A DNA stretch of 64,000 bases, taken from assembly GCA_037952775.1 (NCBI GenBank), contig JBANAY010000003.1, forward strand, positions 19,468,001-19,532,000, given 5' to 3'. Positions 50,001 through 62,520 of the stretch are shown here, piece after piece (position 1 is the first letter of the stretch; every line of letters begins with the position of its first letter). The translations under genes and the position numbers were made by a program. A model generated the notes under the pieces. The model was not told where the DNA came from. It saw only the letters and a list, made by a program, of their open reading frames with translations, and ran no database searches. The DNA comes from Clonostachys chloroleuca. Lineage: Eukaryota > Ascomycota > Sordariomycetes > Hypocreales > Bionectriaceae.

Positions 50001-51459
50001 AATTCTTATAATTATTATAATTTCTAAATTTCTTCTAAAAAATATATCTATCTTTAGAGAAATATTAAAATCTAAGGAATATATAAAACTTAGTATAATT
50101 AGAAAATAATAAGAAGAAATCTAATAAATCTTCTAAAAGCTTAAAGAAAAGCTTAAATAAGAGAAATAAGTTCTAGAATTTAAAATTACTTACTAAGTAT
50201 AAATATATATTCTACTATACTAATAGAATTATTCTATAAAATACTACTAAGAAAGAATAATACTAATAAATAAAAATAGAAATTAAAGCTAAATATAATA
50301 AACTCTATATATATTATTAAAAGAAAATATAAGAATAATATTTAGATATATTAGAAAAACTAGTTATTTTTAGAAATAATACTATTAATACTATATAGCT
50401 TAGTAATAGTATATATAAAATACTAATCTATATAGAAACTATATAAATATATAGTTACTCTCTAGAATTCTAAATAACTTATTATAATAACTATTATTTA
50501 ATATATTAAATAGAGAGAGCTAAGAATAATTTCTTTTTATACTCTAATAGAAGAATATCTAATAAATATATTATAGAATAAATATAATAATTTATATATT
50601 AATAATATAGTATAAAATAATATATTATTTTTAAAGAAGATCTAGAAGAATATTCTAAAGAATATACTTATAGTAAACTATTAGCTAAATTATATTCTGA
50701 GCTAAGATATAAAGTTTATAAAAAAGCTAAGATTAAACTATAGTATAAAAATAAAGAGTTTAAAGATTAAATAATAGCTAAATATAATAATAATAATATA
50801 AATCCTACTAAACTATATTTTTAATACTATTAGCTATAAGAAGAGGAAAGAGGATAATATTATAAATAAGATATACTATCTCTAATAGATAGTAGAGAAA
50901 GTAATAATATAAAGAAATAAGAAATTATCTCTATTAATAAAAAGAAATAGAGTAAAACTTACTCTAATAAAAAAATACTTATAATAATTAGTAAATTAAA
51001 TAACTAGAAAAAGAAATATAAATAATTTATTTCTAGTTATATAGATAAACTAAGAATTTTTATAAATATCTTAAGATAAATACTTAAGAATAAAGAAAAA
51101 TAAGAATAGCTTAAATAATAAATTAACTAAATAAAAAATAATATAAACTATTTATAATAAGGCTATAGTATAATAAAATAATATTAAATTAAAAGATCTT
51201 AGGAGCTATTAAGAGAGAAAATTTAATTAATATTATTATAGATATTAAGATTAAAGAATACTAGCTTATAGTATAGATAGACTATAGAGTATTAAGTAAT
51301 TATATTTTACTAATAGTAATTAACTAACTCTACTTATTATAGAGAATAAAAAAAAATCCTATAATATTATAACTCTAAATAGAATATTATTTAAGTATAA
51401 TAATAGAATTATTAACTCTAAAACTAATTATTTTATAATTAAAATCTAAAAAAAGAAAT

Positions 51460-52987
51460 TTAATATTATATATAACTTAATACTATTAAATTCCTATAAT
51501 ATTATATTAGGATTATTATAATTATAAGATATAAACTTATTAATAGACTAGTTTACTAGCTATATAGAATAAAAGAATATTCTTATAAATCTATATTAGA
51601 ATTAATAAAAATTAAAATTTTATTAAATATTAAAAGAATATAATAATTTCTTAATAATTAAAAGTATTACTATAAAAAACCTAAATAATAATTTATAATA
51701 ATAAGTAGATATAGTAATTATAATCTTAATAGTACTATAATCTAATATATTAAAAAATCTATTTTACTAAGAATTATAATAAATAAAGTAAATCTTAGGC
51801 TAGATATAAAAAATAGAATAATTCTTAGAAATTAATTTTATTAATTAGATATATATAATAAATTAATAAAAATATAATTATAATATTAAGTTTAATCTAT
51901 AGTATAAATAAACTAGAAAGATATAAAAATAGAAAGATAAGAAAAAATAATTTAAAAAGAGAAAATTAGATTATATTCTAAAGAAATATTAGAAATATAA
52001 TAAGCTATTTAAGAAAACCTTAGAAACTAGATTATTATAATATAACTAATAGAATTATAAAATCTCTATTATTAAAAAAGAAAAACTAGTTTTCTATAAA
52101 CTTTATAATCTTATAGAATCTTAGTTATAAATATTCTATAAATATATTAATAATATATTAGTAAAAAGCTATATATAGTTATTAACTTTATCTATAGAAT
52201 ATTCTATAATATTTATATCTAAGAAAAATAGTAAACTCTATTTAGTTATTAACTATTACTAGCTAAATAAGATTATATATAAAAATAGAATATTCTTACT
52301 ATTAATTATAGAATTTAAAAACTAATTATAGAGTAAATAATAGTTTACTATATTAAATCTAAAGAGAGTTTATAACTTAATATAAATTAAAAAGGAAAAT
52401 AAATAGAAAATAGTATTTAGAATAAAGTTTAATTTATATAAATATTTTATTATACTTTTTAAACTAATAAATATATCTATAATATTTTAATAAATAATTA
52501 ATTAAATATTTTAGGAATATTTTAATATCTTTATAGTTATATATCTTAATAATATTCTAATATTTTTAAATAATTTAGATATATATAAGAAATATATATA
52601 TAGAGTTTTAAAGAAACTAGAAGATATAAATTTTCTAATAGAATCTAAGAAAAGTTAGTTTTATATTAAAGAAATTAACTTTCTAGAATATACTATTTAA
52701 TCTAATAAAATATAAATAGAAAAAAGTAAAATTACTATAGTTTCTAAATAGAAAGAGCTAATAAATATTAAAGAAATATAAGCTTTTCTTAGATTTATTA
52801 ATTATTATTAATAATTTATTAAAAACTATAGAAAGATTATTATACTATTATATAATCTAATAAAGAAGGAAAAAGAATTTTAATAGAACTTAAAATACTA
52901 AGATATATTTAATAATATTAAAAACTATATAATTAATAAACCTATACTATAGATATTTAATCTAAATAAGAAAGTAGAATTTAAAAC
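51460..52987 (+). pseudogene. gypsy element D protease and reverse transcriptase, broken
   Basis: RT core reads IVFRIKFNLYKYFIILF (about 52410-52460) followed by FKLINISIIF where FGLTNAPATF is expected. The YLDD box is YLNN (52542-52553). Downstream is ESKKSQFYIKEINFLEY, the usual RT thumb region, then the start of RNase H. The sequence ends at 52987 where F2 begins. Confidence 0.8.
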
Positions 52988-53017
52988 TGTTAAGTTAAGA
53001 GACTATAGCTATTATAA
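52988..53017. mobile_element. Solo LTR F2, left 30 bp
   Basis: TGTTAAGTTAAGAGACTATAGC matches the first bases of F1 (9594-9623) apart from transitions. It is separated from the rest of F2 by gypsy element E; the duplicated TATAA lies at 53013-53017 and 60436-60440. Confidence 0.75.
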
Positions 53018-53380
53018 TATAACGGTTGGATAACTTATACTAGATAGGGTCTAGGGTAGATTAGGGTTAAACTAATTAGAGTATTATTCTGAGTAGTATA
53101 ATCAGATTATCTTAAGCTATATAATATAAGTTACTATTAATATATAAGTATTATAGAGCTAGTAATAATAGATATATAGATAATATTATTAATAACTATC
53201 TAAAAGAGTATTCTATCTAGTAAAATAAATATATATATATACTAGGGGATTATTAATACTTAGTAATAATCTGGATTTAAGGATTATAAGAATTATTATA
53301 AGATCTAAATAATTTAAGTATAATTAGTAAGAAAAAGTAGGATTTATATATAATAGTATATATTAGTTAAATTTATAATA
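53018..53380 (-). repeat. 3' LTR of gypsy element E (363 bp)
   Basis: Direct repeat of 60073-60435. A polypurine tract (AATAGAGAAGGGA on the minus strand, near 53386-53398) lies just inside, which confirms the orientation. Confidence 0.88.
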
Positions 53381-55460
53381 TAATATCCCTTCTCTATTAG
53401 TTATATTCTTAAGATTAGATTTAGTAGCTTAGTTAGTAGATATACTAACTTCCTCCTATTATTTCTTTATACTTCTTAGAATAATATTTAACTATATATA
53501 GAAATCTCTTTATAAAAAGACTATTTAGTATAATTCTTTAATTAATACTATCTTACTTAATTCTTTTATAATAAAGATAGAGTATAATTACTATAAAGTA
53601 TATAGCTATAAGTATTTTAGATCTAAAGGTTCTTTATTAAGGTATTTCTATTATATTAAAAATAATTAAGCTTATTATAATACTTAGGGTCTAACTTCTA
53701 GCTAGTTATATTAGATTACTAATTAGTATAGAAAGCTTAAGTCTAAGCTTAAGATAGTAGAGAAGTAGTATTAGCTTATAGATATAAAAATTTAATCTTT
53801 TTATTAATAAAAGAAATTATAGCTTAATAAAATAATATAAGTAGTATCTTATAGTATTAATAGTATTAAAAAGCTTAAGTATATTAAGAAAAAGGAGATA
53901 GAAGAGATAGCTTATAAGATAGCTTCTTCCTTAGAAGTTACTTCTTTATCTAAACCTATTTTCTTAGAGATTAAAATTAATTTAATATTTCTTTAAAAGG
54001 ATATAGAACTTTCTCTTTCTTAGTTTATTAGAATAAGTATTTCTAGACCTAGTAATACTATTAGATAAGCTTCTAATAGTTCTTTAGATATCTAATAAGT
54101 TCCTAGGTATTATTATTATTAGTATATTCTTTCTATATAAAGTAAAATATTTATCTATTTCTAACTTCTTTCTTTAGTATTTTTTCTAGCTTATATTCTT
54201 CTTTATAGATTTTAATTAAATAATCTTAATCTAGAGTATTTTCTAATACTTTTTTAAGTAATAAAATATAAAAAACTAGATAGATATATATTATATCTAG
54301 TAGTAATAGTTTATAGTTAGTATCTGATTTTTTATTTTTAATTTTAAATAGTTTAAGTTTTTTATAGTTTAATTTATTACTTAGTTATAATATTATAATA
54401 TTTTTATAGAGTAAGTAAACTTTATCTCTCTTCTTTAAAATTAGTTTCTTTAATCTTATTTTATTATAGTATTTCTTTATTCTTTTTTAAATAAATTCTA
54501 ATTCTATTTTTATTTCTATATATAATAAATATAATATTTTCTTTATAAGTATAATAGTAAGTATATCTAGTCTATTAAATATTTATTAGTTCTAGAATTC
54601 TAATTTATAACTATAGTTTATATATATAGATATAAACTAGATAGATTTTTATACTAAAATATTATATATAATCTAGGCTATAAGTAATAGTTATATCTAA
54701 TTATCTTATTTATAATTAATATATATTTATAAGTATTATTCTAATATCTAGTTTAAATATTCTATTTATCTATTACTCTAGGGGTAGTAAGCTATTAAAA
54801 GCTTATATTTAGTACTTATTTATACTATAAGGGATTATTAAAATTTAAAGATAAAAGTTATTTCTCTATCTAAGATTATTTCTTTAAATAGTTTATAATA
54901 ACTAACTATATATTATAGGAATTAATATATAAAGTCTTTTATAGAACTTACTTTCTTATATAGAATAAAATATCTATACTTTATAAATCTATTAATAATA
55001 ACTAAGGTACTATTATACTATACTCCTATTATAGGTTCTATTAATAATAATAGCTTAATAATATAGTTAAAGAATATTAATTATTATAGTTATTCTAATA
55101 CTAAAACTAGTTTAAATTCTCTATATAGTTTATATCTTATAGATTTAATTTATATATAAGTATTATATTCTAAAACTATAGTTTATATATCTTTTTATAA
55201 ACTAGAGTAATTATAATATTATTTTATTCTATTAAATATTTTCTTAACTTTTTAATATCCTAAGAGCAGGTACTTATAGATTTCTTTAATAAGTACTATT
55301 CTTTTATTTTACTATAGTATTTTTATATCTAGTATAGTATTTATCTGGATTTTAATATATATAGTTTTCCTTAGTATAGTATCTAAGGTTTATTATACTA
55401 AATATCCCTTATTATTTATTAAAAATAGTTATCTATTAGTTCTTAGAACTATTTATTTAT
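53381..55460 (-). pseudogene. gypsy element E integrase and C-terminal region, broken
   Basis: Inverted counterpart of about 39790-41860 of element C. The IN C-terminal segment lies at about 54230-54400. Frames are interrupted throughout. Confidence 0.6.
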
Positions 55461-57300
55461 ATTTAGATTTATAGCTAAAAGTATTAGTTTATTTATTTTC
55501 TAATCCTTTTTAATATATAATTTTATAGTTAAACTTAGATAAATATTTAGTATAGTATATTTATCTTCTATTAAGTTATTAAGTTATAGTAAAATACTAA
55601 ATATTTTTATAATTTATATATATCTTAACTTTATATTATATTCCTAGATAGTAGTATTTAAATTCTTTAAATATATATATAATAATTATAAATTCTTTAT
55701 TATAGATAGAGTAGTTAAGTTCTATACTATATAGTTTCTTTAAGTAGAATACTATAGGGTATAATCTTCCTTTATTATCCTTTTAGCTAATTTATATACT
55801 AATTATAAAATCTAAGATATTAGTTTTAAATTCTACTTCCCTTATTAGGTTAAATATCTATAGTATAGATTTATTAGTTATATAGTTCTTAATATTATTA
55901 AATATATTTTAATATTTTAAGTTCTATTAAAATTTCTTTTTCTTTTTTATTAGATTATATAATAGTATAATAATCTTTCTATAATTTTTAATAAATTATT
56001 AATAATAATTAGTAAATCTAAGGAAAGTTTATATTTTCTTAATATTTATTAGTTCCTTCTATTTAGAAACTATAGTAATTTTACTTTTTTCTATTTATAT
56101 TTTATTAGGTTAAATAATATATCCTAGGAAATTAACTTTTTTAATATAAAACTAACTTTTCTTAGGTTCTACTAGGAGATTTATATTTTCTAGTTTCTTT
56201 AGAACTTTATATATATATTCCTTATATATATTTAGATTATTTAAGAATATTAGAATATTATTAAGATATATAATTATAAAGATATTAAAATACTCCTAGA
56301 GTACTTAGTTAATTATTTATTAAAATATTATAGATATATTTATTAGTCTAAAGGATATAATAAGGTATTTATATAAACTAAACTTTATTTTAAATACTAT
56401 TTTCTATTTATCCCCTTTTTTAATTTATATTAGATTATAAGCTTCTTTTAGATCTAGTATAGTAAACTACTATTTACTCTATAACTAGTTTCTAAGTTTT
56501 ATAATTAATAGTAAGAGTATTCTATCTTTAAATATAATCTTATTTAACTAGTAATAGTTAATAACTAAATAGAGTTTACTATTTTTTTTTAGTATAAATA
56601 TTATAGAATATTCTATAGATAAAGTTAATAATTATATATAGCTTTTTATTAATATATTATTAATATATTTATAGAGTATTTATAACTAGGGTTTTATAAG
56701 GTTATAAAGTTTATAAAAGCCTAGTTTTCCTTCTTTAATAATAGAGATTTTATAATTCTATTAGCTATATTATAGTAGTTTAGTTTCTAAGGTTTCTTTA
56801 AATAGTTTATTATATTTCTAGTATTCCTTTAGAATATAATCTAGTCTTTCTTTTTTAAAATATTCTTCTTTATCTTTTTATAATTATTCTTTTCTTACTT
56901 ATTTATATTATAAATTAAACTTAATATTATAATTATATTTTTATTAATTTATTATATATATTTAATTAATAAAATCTATTTCTAAGGGTTATTTTAATTT
57001 TTATATCTAGCTTAGATTTATTTTATTTATTATAATTCTTAGTAGAATAAATTCTTTAGTATATTAGATTATAGTACTATTAAAGCTATAACTACTATAT
57101 CTACTTATTATTATAAGTTATTATTTTAGTTTTTTATAGTAATACTTTTAATTATTAAGGAATTATTATATTCTTTTAATATTTAATAAAATTTTAATTT
57201 TTATTAATCCTAATATAGGTTTATAAGAGTATCTCTCTACTCTATATAGCTAATAAACTAATCTATTAGTAAGTTTATATTTTATAGCTATAGTAATTCT
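55461..57300 (-). pseudogene. gypsy element E RT and RNase H, broken
   Basis: Minus-strand translation gives KIVFKIKFSLYKYLI and then FRLINI (about 56330-56415), a degenerate FGLTNAP box. The YLDD box reads YLNN (56257-56268). RNase H follows toward 55500, with TDYKN-like and QLN-like words. Confidence 0.8.
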
Positions 57301-58649
57301 AATATAATATTATAGGAATTTAATAGTACTAAGTTATATATAATATTAAATTCTTTCCTTTAGATTTTAATTATAAAATAATTAGTCTTAGAGTTAATAA
57401 TTCTATTATTATATTTAAATAATATTCTATCTAGAGTTATAATATTATAGGATTTCTTCTTTATTCCCTATAGTAAGTAAAGTTAATTAATTACTATTAA
57501 TAAAATATAATTATATAATCTATAATCTATTTATACTATAAACTAATATTCCTTAATCTTAATATTTATAATAATATTAATTAAATTTCCTTTCTTAATA
57601 GCTTCTAAGGTTTTCTAATTTAATATTATTTTACTATATTATAGCTTTATTATAGATAGTTTATATTATTTTTTATCTAGTTAATTTATTATTTAAGCTA
57701 TTTTTATTTTTCTTTATTCTTAGATATCTATTTTAGAATATCTATAAGAGTTCTTAGTTTATCTATAGAATTAGAAATAAATTATTTATATTTCTTTTTC
57801 TAATTATTTAGTTTATTAATTATTATAGATATTCTATTATTAGAGTAAGCTTTATTTTATTCTTTTTTATTAATAGAGGTAATTTCTTACTTCTCTATAT
57901 TACTACTTTCTCTACTATCTATTAAAGATAATATACTTTATTTATAGTATTATTTTATTTCTTCTTCCTATAGTTAATATTACTATAAATATATTTTAAT
58001 AGGATTTATATTATTATTATTATATTTAGCTAGTTCTAATACTATTATTTTAGCTTCTAAATAGTTTCTATACTTCTAGTTATAATATTATTTAATCTAG
58101 TTATTATATTTAGCTATTACTTAATCTTTAAAGTTCTTATTTTTATACTATAGTTTAATCTTAGCTTTTTTATAAATCTTATACTTTAGTTTAGAGTATA
58201 ATTTAGCTAGTAGCTTACTATAAGTATATTCTTTAGAATATTCTTCTAGATCTTTCTTAAAAATAGTATATTATTTTATACTATATTATTAGTATATAAA
58301 TTATTATATCTATTCTATAGTATATTTATTAGATATTCTTCTATTAGAATATAAAAAGAAATTATTCTTAGCTTTCTCTATTTAATATACTTAGTACTAA
58401 TTATTATAGTAAGTTATCTATAATTCCAGAGAGTAGTTATATATCTATATTATCTCTATATAGATTAGTATTTTATATATACTATTACTAAGCTATATAG
58501 TATTAATAGTATTATTTCTAAAAATAACTAGTTCTTCTAATATATTTAGATATTATTTCTATATTTTCTTTTAATAATATATATAGAGTTTATTATATTT
58601 AGTTTTAATTTCTATTCTTATTTACTAATATTATTTCTTTTTAGTAGAG

Positions 58650-60072
58650 TTTTATAGAATAACTCTATTAGTATAATAGAATATATATTTATATTTAGTA
58701 AGTAGTTTAAATTCTAGAACTAGTTCCCTTTATTTAAGCTTTTTTTTAAACTTTTAGAAGATCTATTAGATCTCTTCTTATTATTTTCTAATTATACTAA
58801 GTTTTATATATTCCTCAGGTTCTAATACTTCTTAGAAAATAAGTATATCTCTTAGAGAATACTTAAGAATTATAATAGTTATAGGGGTTTCTTCTTAGTT
58901 AATTTTATATATTATTCTTAAAACTTTAGTATTAGTTTTCTTAATTACTCCTAATTACTTTTTACTATCTTTAGTAAGCTTCTAATCTTTTTTCTTTTCC
59001 TTCTTAGGTTCTAGATATTAGGGTAAGATATATCTAACCTTATTATAGTTATAATATTTATATTTCTCTATAGCTTCTAGCTCTATAGGTTCTATATATA
59101 TCCTAGAGGCTATAGTATACTACTATTATAGTTTTCTAGTATTAGTAAAATAAATTACTTTTCTATTATAGGTTTATTAATAATATTACTAGTTATTAAT
59201 TTTTATAACTATAGTTATATATTTATAAATACTTTTTAGTTTATTTTTCTTATATAGTTCTTCTTAAACTTCCTTCTTAAGTTAGTTAAAATAGTAAGAT
59301 ATAGTATATTCCTTATTCTATCTAGTTTTAGCTAGTAGCTAGAAATAATAAGTACTAAAAGTAGAATATAATTCTTTCTAAGTAAGTATATTAATTTTAT
59401 ATTCTACTTTATACTTCTTATTTTAAATACTAAAGATTTACTTAAGAACTTTTATAAAATAATTAAAACTTATTATAATATTAATAGTTTATTAGCTTCT
59501 TTATCTACTAAAGTATTCCTTTATAATAAATTTAAACTAGTTAAGTATAACTCCCTTAAATTATAAGTAAGTATATATAATCTTCCTTTTACTAGTATTA
59601 AATATAACTAGAAAGTAATTAAAGTATATTTAGAGTTAAATTATAAATTCCTAAAGTTTATTTTAGATTTTATTAAATATCTTAAATAATAATAGCTTAA
59701 ATAGTTATTCTAGCTTTTTTCCTTAAATAATAGTTATAGTTTAAACCTGGAGATTAATATATATAGTAGCTTATTATACTATAATAGCTATTATATTAGC
59801 TAACTCCTAGTAAGTATCTATAAGATATATATAAAGCTAGTTAATTTAATTTTATAAAAGCTATATTTCTTTAGTATAATTATTATTATTCTTATTATTA
59901 TTATTACTATCTTTATCTATAGTATTATTCTTAATAATTAGAGTAGATAGATTATTATTAGTAGTAGGAGTATATTATTACTAGGCTTAGAGTATTATAG
60001 TAGCTATAATATCTTCTTTATTATTATATAGTAATTAAGATAAGATAATTAACTAAATAAGAGTTATTAATA
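58650..60072 (-). pseudogene. gypsy element E gag with fossil zinc knuckle
   Basis: The knuckle at 59015-59056 has Tyr in all four ligand positions, as in element D. Gag begins near 60040; the internal region starts at 60072 next to the 5' LTR. Confidence 0.65.
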
Positions 60073-60435
60073 TATAATAGTTAGATAACTTATACTAGAT
60101 AGGGTCTAGAGTAAATTAAAATTAAACTAATTAGAGTATTATTCTAAGTAGTATAATTAGATTATCTTAGGCTATATAATATAAGTTACTATTAATATAT
60201 AAGTATTATAGAGCTAGTAATAATAAATATATAGATAATATTATTAATAACTATCTAAAAGAGTATTCTATCTAGTAAAATAAATATATATATATACTAG
60301 GGGATTATTAATACTTAGTAATAATCTGGATTTAAGGATTATAAGGATTATTATAAGATCTGAATAATCCAGGTATAATTAGTAAGAAAAAGTAGGGTTC
60401 ACATATAACGGTACACATTGGTCAAATTCGTAACA
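60073..60435 (-). repeat. 5' LTR of gypsy element E (363 bp)
   Basis: Partner of 53018-53380. Its outer end, in element orientation TGTTACGAAT, is unmutated and identifies the original terminal TG. Confidence 0.88.
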
Positions 60436-61274
60436 TATAAGTTAGTGACTGTATCGCTATAAGTTAGCGGTTGCAACCACTAACCTTTAGCGGTCGCAAC
60501 CACTAACTGTTAGCGATTGCTATCCCCTGTAACAGCTAGCCAATAGCGATTAAGACCGCTATCCGATAGCGACTACGATCACTAGCTAATAGCGGTTGCA
60601 GCTACTGTGGGTCGGTAGCTACAGGCCGCTATGACCGCTACGGCTTAGCGGGCTCCAGTTCCCCTTTAGGGCTAGAAGCGTCAGCAGTGTTATTTATAGG
60701 TTATTTGGCTATAATAGCCTAAATAAAGGTCTAGAAAATTCAGGAAAAAATCTGAGTAACTTCTAGTAGCTTAACCTATACCTAAGCTACCCTATAACTA
60801 ATCTACTATAGACTAGACCTTAGATCTTAGATATCTTCTTTAGCTTTAAAAATAAGATATCTAATATCTATACTTAACTGATCAGCTTAACTAGCTCTTT
60901 CAGATAAAAGTAGGTCTTAAAAAGGTTATATATATCTATTTTATAGTTTAGTAGTTATAAGTTAATTTTTTAGATTTCCTATAGTAATAAATTTTATAGA
61001 AAATTAAAAGTAGCCTAAGAAGCTATTATAATAGGGTTTAGAGTAGTTTTTAGTTAGTAGATCTATAAGAGAAATTAGTATATTTTTTTAGTTCCTCTTA
61101 TTAAAATAAGATTCTTTTATACTATAAAATTCACTATAAACTGACTTTCTAGTATAAAATTTAACTAAGTTATAGAGGAGTATTTACTATAAGTTAGAAG
61201 CTAAATTTTCTACTGCTACTAGTTATAGCGATCTCAAGGCCTAATATACCTTATAGGCTACTGTAATTTCAATA
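60436..61274. mobile_element. Solo LTR F2, right part
   Basis: Collinear with 9619-10433 of F1. The first 280 bp or so keep CA, TG and CG; from about 60720 the sequence is RIP-mutated while F1 is not (F1 GCGGAAAATCA corresponds to F2 ATAGAAAATTA). Ends CAATA where F1 has CAACA. Possible duplication AAAAC (52983-52987) and GAAAT (61275-61279) would both derive from GAAAC by transitions, but this is uncertain. Confidence 0.75.
60478..60523. repeat. Two tandem 23-bp units in solo LTR F2
   Basis: Units at 60478-60500 and 60501-60523, related to the three units of F1. F2 also has an extra AGCGAT/CGCTAT-rich segment at about 60545-60590 that F1 lacks. Confidence 0.75.
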
Positions 61275-62045
61275 GAAATTATATTTAATTTAAATTAAAA
61301 TAATAGCTTTTTAAATCTATATTCTATAATAGATTTAAGAATAAAATTAAGAATTAAGTTTTTAAAATAAATAAGCTAGAAAACTTAATAGAATATATAG
61401 CTATAGTAATATATATTAATAATTATATCTATAAATAAAAGTAATAAAAAGAAAAAGATTAAAATAAATAGAATTATATTAAAATAAGTAATAAATCTAA
61501 TTATAAAATATAATAAACTCTATTACTATTTATAGAATCTGGAATATATTTAGATTTTATAGAGTTAGAAACTATAGAAAAATATAAATATTATAATTAT
61601 AATAAAATTAAATATATTTTATCTTAATATCTAAAGTTAAAAAAAATAGAAAAACTAGAAATCTATTAAGAAAAATAATAAAGAAGTAGAAATAATTAAA
61701 AAGAATAATAAAGTTAAGATTTTAAATATAAAGAAAATAGAGAATATTAAGAAAATAAATCTATAATAAAGTATAAGCTTATTTTCTATTATAAAAATAA
61801 CTTTATTATATACTTAGTCTATAAGAAAATATATTATTTATAGATAAAAGATATAATATAAATAGAATATTAGAAGGCTTATATATACTACTAGTAATAA
61901 ATCTAAATATAAAACTCTAATAGCTTAATTATAGATTATAAAGACTTATTAGTAATCCAGAGTAATCTAATTCTAAATAGTAGGAAAAAGTAGAGTATAC
62001 TATATAATACCTATAGTATTTACTTTATTTATAATATTAGTATCT
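61275..62045 (+). mobile_element. Gypsy debris: gag fragment with fossil zinc knuckle, then an LTR fragment
   Basis: About 61275-61720 matches element D gag (49560-49960), including the all-Tyr knuckle at 61589-61630. About 61930-62045 is the reverse complement of the D-type LTR 5' region (48390-48520). The two pieces are thus in opposite orientations. Normal composition starts at about 62046. Confidence 0.6.
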
Positions 62046-62520
62046 TGGTTAAAATAATTAATTAGCTCTATAAACTTTTGAGTAGCTGTTTAATACTGTG
62101 CTGTACTTAGGGGCGGTCTGGTTGAGAAATCTAGAATCCCCTTGAGTGATGACTAGTAATAATAAAGCAGCTCTGCGGGTATTATGATATGGTGAAGATG
62201 GAAAGGGTGAAGGTGTAGGCGTGGGGAAAAGAGAAAAGTTGAAGTGTACTTAGGCCAGGTGAAAGATGGCTGAGCTGAAGTCGAGCCGGCAGCGTTTTGC
62301 TGGTGTGATGATCCAAATTAGACTAACCTAATATAGAAAATGGACAAGATTGTTTTTCAGGAATGACTACCACAATATGAAAAAAACAATTATGCTAGTG
62401 ATAAACATATGTCAAGCTAAATATCGTAGAATAATTCATCATTTTTCATTATTGTTGTGTTTAGTATTATTAATAAGAAAATAATATCTCTGCTTTACAT
62501 GAAAGGAGCTTTGGTGAACG
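62046..62520. other. Noncoding border between repeats and the HAD pseudogene
   Basis: Normal composition at 62060-62330 with a purine-rich patch (62190-62290: GGTGAAGATGGAAAGGGTG-like), then AT-rich from 62330. No HAD motif I (DxDGT) is encoded here on either strand. No gene supported. Confidence 0.5.

Larger units (their letters stand above)
48353..52987 (+). mobile_element. Ty3/gypsy element D: 5' LTR, gag, protease, RT; cut at 52987 by solo LTR F2
   Basis: Starts with an LTR (TGTTAGAACC...) and reads gag, protease and RT on the + strand. It stops within the RNase H region, where TGTTAAG of solo LTR F2 begins (52988). The sequence expected next (compare 39301 onward in element C) is not found after F2 at 61275. 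All frames carry RIP-type stops. Confidence 0.8.
53018..60435 (-). mobile_element. Ty3/gypsy element E: complete, RIP-mutated, inserted in solo LTR F2
   Basis: A complete element of 7418 bp with 363-bp LTRs (53018-53380 and 60073-60435) and the duplication TATAA (53013-53017, 60436-60440). Coding order on the minus strand is gag (about 58700-60070), protease, RT (about 55900-57000), RNase H and integrase (about 54150-55460). The extreme right end keeps CA and CG dinucleotides (GTACACATTGGTC, ATTCGTAACA), unlike the interior. Confidence 0.9.
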
